From DATIGJ01 sp035644155 (GTDB lineage: Bacteria > Patescibacteriota > Microgenomatia > Levybacterales > UBA12049), in NCBI GenBank assembly GCA_035644155.1, contig DASQPC010000078.1, positions 1 to 9,687 of the forward strand: a stretch of 9,687 nt of DNA, read 5' to 3'. Every line of letters begins with the position of its first letter. Position 1 is the first letter of the stretch. Shown one piece after another: positions 8,185 through 9,687 of the stretch. The translations under genes and the position numbers were made by a program. The notes under the pieces are model-generated. The model ran no database searches. It saw only the letters and a program-made list of their open reading frames with translations, and was not told the DNA's origin.

Positions 8185-8215
8185 ATGATAAAAATTTGGT
8201 TTGAGAGATATGCAA
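8185..8215 (-). promoter_or_regulatory. Candidate promoter of the four-gene glucan operon
   Basis: On the minus strand TTGCAT (8215-8210) and TATCAT (8190-8185, five of six to TATAAT) are separated by 19 bp, two more than ideal. Transcription would start near 8178, only a few bases before the ATG at 8174, giving an almost leaderless message like those predicted for maf and the NIF3-like gene. A TACAAT at 8225-8220 is an alternative -10 without a good -35. Confidence 0.3.
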
Positions 8216-8255
8216 CAATATTGTAATAAATTTGTAAATTGCTCTGGGACTTAAA

Positions 8256-8267
8256 AGCTTTCAAGCT
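8256..8267. repeat. Short inverted repeat over the maf -35 region
   Basis: AGCTT-TC-AAGCT forms a perfect 5-bp inverted repeat that covers the proposed -35 hexamer of maf (8259-8264). It could be a small operator, but a repeat this short is expected by chance in AT-rich DNA. Confidence 0.2.
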
Positions 8268-8287
8268 GAGGACTCTGATGCTATACT
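8259..8287 (+). promoter_or_regulatory. maf promoter, predicted leaderless start
   Basis: TTTCAA (8259-8264), a 17-bp spacer and TATACT (8282-8287, five of six to TATAAT) form a sigma-70-like promoter. Only 6 bp separate the -10 box from the ATG at 8294, so the transcript should begin at or within one or two bases of the start codon. No Shine-Dalgarno sequence is present, in keeping with a leaderless mRNA. Confidence 0.6.
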
Positions 8288-8293
8288 AATATT

Positions 8294-8869
8294 ATGAGAA
8301 AAATTGTGTTAGCATCGACATCTCCCCGAAGAAAGCAATTACTTAAACAGCTTGGTATAGCATTTACTGTTGTTTCTAGTAACGTTGTTGAAAAACTTAT
8401 TCCTCGTTTCAATCCGCGTCATCAGGCCGAAGAGTTAGCATTACAAAAAGCACAAGCAGTTGTCGAACAATTTCCTGACGCAATTATTATTGCAGCAGAT
8501 ACGATTGTTGTCTTAGGGAATGATGTTTTGGGTAAGCCAAAAGATGTGCAAGATGCAAAACGTATGCTCAAAAAACTTAGAGGCAGGCAACATCTGATTG
8601 TAACTGGTTTTGTTTTAGTTGATACGGTAAATAAACGAACTATCATTAAATCAATTGAAACAAAGGTCTGGTTTCGAAAGATCTCTCCACAAGAAATCGC
8701 CAGTTACATTGAAAAAGAAAAACCGTTTGATCGCGCAGGTGCATATTCTATACAAGATTTGGGTGCTATTTTTGTTGAAAAAATTGAAGGAGACTATCTC
8801 GGTGCGGTTGGTTTACCGCTTTTTCTTGTTGCAAAAGAGTTAAAAAAATTAGGAGTGGAAGTTCTATAG
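8294..8869 (+). CDS. maf: Maf/YhdE-family nucleoside triphosphate pyrophosphatase
   Basis: A 191-aa full-length member of the Maf family, which hydrolyses (mainly modified or pyrimidine) nucleoside triphosphates to monophosphate and pyrophosphate, a house-cleaning role in the cytoplasm formerly linked to septum inhibition. Visible motifs in order: LASTSPRRKQLL (6-17), AADTIVVLG (66-74), LGKP (78-81), LRGRQH (95-100), VTGF, and DRAGAYSIQD (143-152) near the C-terminus, then GDYLGAVGLPL. The Gln in the AYSIQ segment is typical of the YhdE (dTTP/UTP) branch rather than YceF (m7GTP), so dTTP/UTP is the likelier substrate. The gene diverges from the glucan operon across about 119 bp and converges on tRNA-Leu. 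The start codon is fixed by the closely placed TATACT promoter. Confidence 0.93.
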   Translation: MRKIVLASTSPRRKQLLKQLGIAFTVVSSNVVEKLIPRFNPRHQAEELALQKAQAVVEQFPDAIIIAADTIVVLGNDVLGKPKDVQDAKRMLKKLRGRQHLIVTGFVLVDTVNKRTIIKSIETKVWFRKISPQEIASYIEKEKPFDRAGAYSIQDLGAIFVEKIEGDYLGAVGLPLFLVAKELKKLGVEVL

Positions 8870-8891
8870 ATCTTTTTTCTTTCTTTTTAAA

Positions 8892-8904
8892 CCCACTCAG
8901 TGGG
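8892..8904 (-). terminator. Short hairpin at the tRNA-Leu 3' end, possible weak terminator
   Basis: On the minus strand CCCAC-TGA-GTGGG forms a perfect 5-bp GC-rich stem followed by TTTAAAAAG. Only three T residues follow, so it is a poor intrinsic terminator, and its first half reuses the acceptor-stem end of the tRNA (CCCA). On the plus strand the region after maf is T-rich (8873-8888) but has no stem before it. Confidence 0.25.
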
Positions 8905-8983
8905 CGAAGAGGGACTCGAACCCTCAAGGCCTTGCGACCAATAGTTTTTGAGACTATCGCGTATACCATTCCGCCACTCGCCC
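8901..8983 (-). tRNA. tRNA-Leu (anticodon CAA)
   Basis: An 83-nt class II tRNA. The acceptor stem GGGCGAG pairs with TTCGCCC (one G-T at the last pair) with discriminator A. The D arm has the GCG/CGC stem. The anticodon stem ATAGT/ACTAT encloses the loop CTCAAAA, so the anticodon is CAA and it reads UUG. A 15-nt variable arm folds as GGTC-GCAA-GGCC with a GNRA tetraloop. The T arm is GAGGG-TTCGAGT-CCCTC. CCA is not encoded (CTG follows the discriminator), so a CCA-adding enzyme is needed. The long variable arm and discriminator A fit leucine rather than serine. Confidence 0.95.
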
Positions 8984-8995
8984 AAATAATCCTTC

Positions 8996-9011
8996 GCCTT
9001 GAAATTAAGGC
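8996..9011. repeat. Inverted repeat in the tRNA-Leu leader / NIF3-like -35 region
   Basis: GCCTT-GAAATT-AAGGC is a perfect 5-bp inverted repeat with a 6-nt loop. It contains the -35 TTGAAA of the plus-strand promoter. In the minus-strand tRNA precursor it would form a hairpin at the very 5' end of the roughly 28-nt leader, since transcription is predicted to start near 9011. Confidence 0.35.
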
Positions 9012-9027
9012 CTTCCTATTATATACT
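8999..9027 (+). promoter_or_regulatory. NIF3-like gene promoter, predicted leaderless start
   Basis: TTGAAA (8999-9004, five of six to TTGACA), a 17-bp spacer and TATACT (9022-9027, five of six) make a near-ideal sigma-70-like promoter. The ATG at 9035 follows 7 bp after the -10 box, where transcription should begin, so the mRNA is expected to be leaderless. The layout matches that of maf. Confidence 0.7.
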
Positions 9028-9046
9028 TGATCTCATGACTATTCAA
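9018..9046 (-). promoter_or_regulatory. tRNA-Leu promoter overlapping the opposing NIF3-like promoter
   Basis: On the minus strand TTGAAT (9046-9041, four of six) and a perfect TATAAT (9023-9018) are 17 bp apart. Transcription would begin near 9011, leaving a leader of about 28 nt before the tRNA at 8983 for RNase P to remove. The -10 box shares 2 bp with the plus-strand TATACT, and the -35 lies inside the first codons of the NIF3-like gene. Confidence 0.6.
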
Positions 9047-9687
9047 GAAATTTATGATTTAGCGATTGAGATGGGGATAAAGGCAGATCCTCGTGGTGAG
9101 GCCTTTGTCAAAAAACGACTAGAAAAAGCAAAAAAAGCAGCTCAAGAGCTTCCAGCAAAGAAGAAAAAGTATTTTGATGAAGAAACGCTGAGAAATCCTT
9201 ATTCAGATTCGAGAATTCTTTTTGGCAATCCAAAGCAAGAAGTCAAGAAAATACTTGCAGGAATCGACGCAAACGCCTCTGAAGTACTTCTTGTCGACCG
9301 ACTTAACCAAAAAGGCGAAAAAATTGATTTACTGATTGGTCATCATCCTGAAGGTCATGCTTATGCAAATCTTCATGATGTGATGGAATTACAGGTTGAC
9401 ATGTATGCCAAATTCGGCATGCCAGTCAATGTTGCCCATTCCTTGATGATGGAGCGAATGAAAGAAGTAGAGTTGCGGATCCACCCTGGTAATCATAATC
9501 AGGCAATCGATACCGCACGGCTTCTCAATGTTCCACTCCTTGCTCTTCATACAATTTGGGATAATTTAGGGCATAGTTTTATGCAGGATTATTTTAAAGG
9601 CAAGGAATTTGATACTGTTGATGAAGTCATAGATCTGCTTTTAGAACTTCCTGAATACCAAGAAGCCATGCGTGGCAAAGCAGGCCC
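9035..9687 (+). CDS. NIF3-like (NGG1p-interacting factor 3 type) protein, N-terminal part, runs off the window
   Basis: The frame is open from ATG 9035 to the window end (217 codons plus 2 nt), so the C-terminus is missing. A charged N-terminal region rich in Lys/Glu (about 21-48) precedes a domain with LLIGHHPEGHA (99-109), NVAHS (132-136), RIHPGNHN (148-155) and LHTIWDN (171-177). Repeated His and Asp in this layout resembles the dinuclear-metal site of NIF3/YbgI-type proteins (motif 'HHP'), whose function is unresolved although GTP cyclohydrolase-like and other hydrolase roles have been proposed. The match beyond the HHP segment is loose, so the family call is moderate. Its start is fixed by the TATACT promoter 7 bp upstream. 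A distant metallohydrolase family is an alternative. Confidence 0.65.
   Translation, partial: MTIQEIYDLAIEMGIKADPRGEAFVKKRLEKAKKAAQELPAKKKKYFDEETLRNPYSDSRILFGNPKQEVKKILAGIDANASEVLLVDRLNQKGEKIDLLIGHHPEGHAYANLHDVMELQVDMYAKFGMPVNVAHSLMMERMKEVELRIHPGNHNQAIDTARLLNVPLLALHTIWDNLGHSFMQDYFKGKEFDTVDEVIDLLLELPEYQEAMRGKAG

Noticed and set aside
8175..8264. 30-residue N-terminal extension of the YfhO-like protein
   Set aside because: It has no recognisable domain, adds residues before a normal N-terminal membrane helix, and would cover the best -10 candidate. Not fully excluded.
8925..8934. Palindrome CAAGGCCTTG as an operator
   Set aside because: It lies in the variable arm and T-stem border of tRNA-Leu and is explained by tRNA structure; its similarity to the repeat at 8996-9011 is probably chance.
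8766..8969. Minus-strand open frame of 67 codons over the maf end and tRNA-Leu
   Set aside because: It runs through the tRNA gene and antisense to maf, so it is a chance frame.
1..9687. CRISPR array, insertion sequence, phage or toxin-antitoxin system
   Set aside because: No regularly spaced repeats, transposase or integrase motifs, or small paired genes were found on either strand.
1..9687. UGA recoding to glycine (Gracilibacteria/Absconditabacteria code)
   Set aside because: TGA ends two genes at tight ATGA junctions, which makes sense only if TGA is a stop codon.

Overview
The window is AT-rich, tightly packed and bacterial. TGA is used as a normal stop codon, including in two ATGA start/stop overlaps, which argues against the recoded Gracilibacteria/Absconditabacteria. 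Gene content (FemAB-type ligase, PTPS-related/YfhO-like membrane protein, Maf, NIF3-like protein), the near-absence of intergenic DNA and the lack of clear Shine-Dalgarno sequences suggest a Patescibacteria/CPR-type genome. That placement is inference; no phylogenetic marker is present.

Layout. Bases 1-1922 (+ strand) hold the 3' part of a DegT/DnrJ/EryC1-type PLP sugar aminotransferase, cut by the window edge, and an overlapping FemAB-family peptidoglycan bridge ligase. Bases 1885-8174 (- strand) hold a four-gene run read right to left: a large multi-spanning PTPS-related/YfhO-like membrane protein, a BcsA/CrdS-like processive family 2 glycosyltransferase, a membrane-anchored biotinyl/lipoyl-fold (HlyD-like) adaptor, and a family GH81 endo-beta-1,3-glucanase with an N-terminal membrane anchor. 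All three junctions overlap (4, 8 and 4 nt). The last gene runs 38 nt into the 3' end of the convergent FemAB gene. Bases 8294-9687 hold maf (+), tRNA-Leu(CAA) (-), and the 5' part of a NIF3-like protein (+) that runs off the window.

How the genes fit together. The - strand operon looks like a complete machine for making, exporting and trimming a beta-glucan. The GT2 would polymerise and extrude the chain, the HlyD-like protein would act as extracytoplasmic partner, and the GH81 would cut beta-1,3-glucan, as BcsZ cuts cellulose in Bcs operons. The substrate class of the GH81 points to a curdlan-like beta-1,3-glucan. This is the most notable content: a possible beta-1,3-glucan secretion system in a minimal-genome lineage. 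The polymer identity is inferred only from the GH81.

Regulatory signals are unusually readable around the right-hand genes. maf and the NIF3-like gene each have a -35 / 17 bp / TATACT promoter ending 6-7 bp before the ATG, which predicts leaderless mRNAs. The NIF3-like promoter also overlaps an opposing TTGAAT / 17 bp / TATAAT promoter suited to tRNA-Leu.
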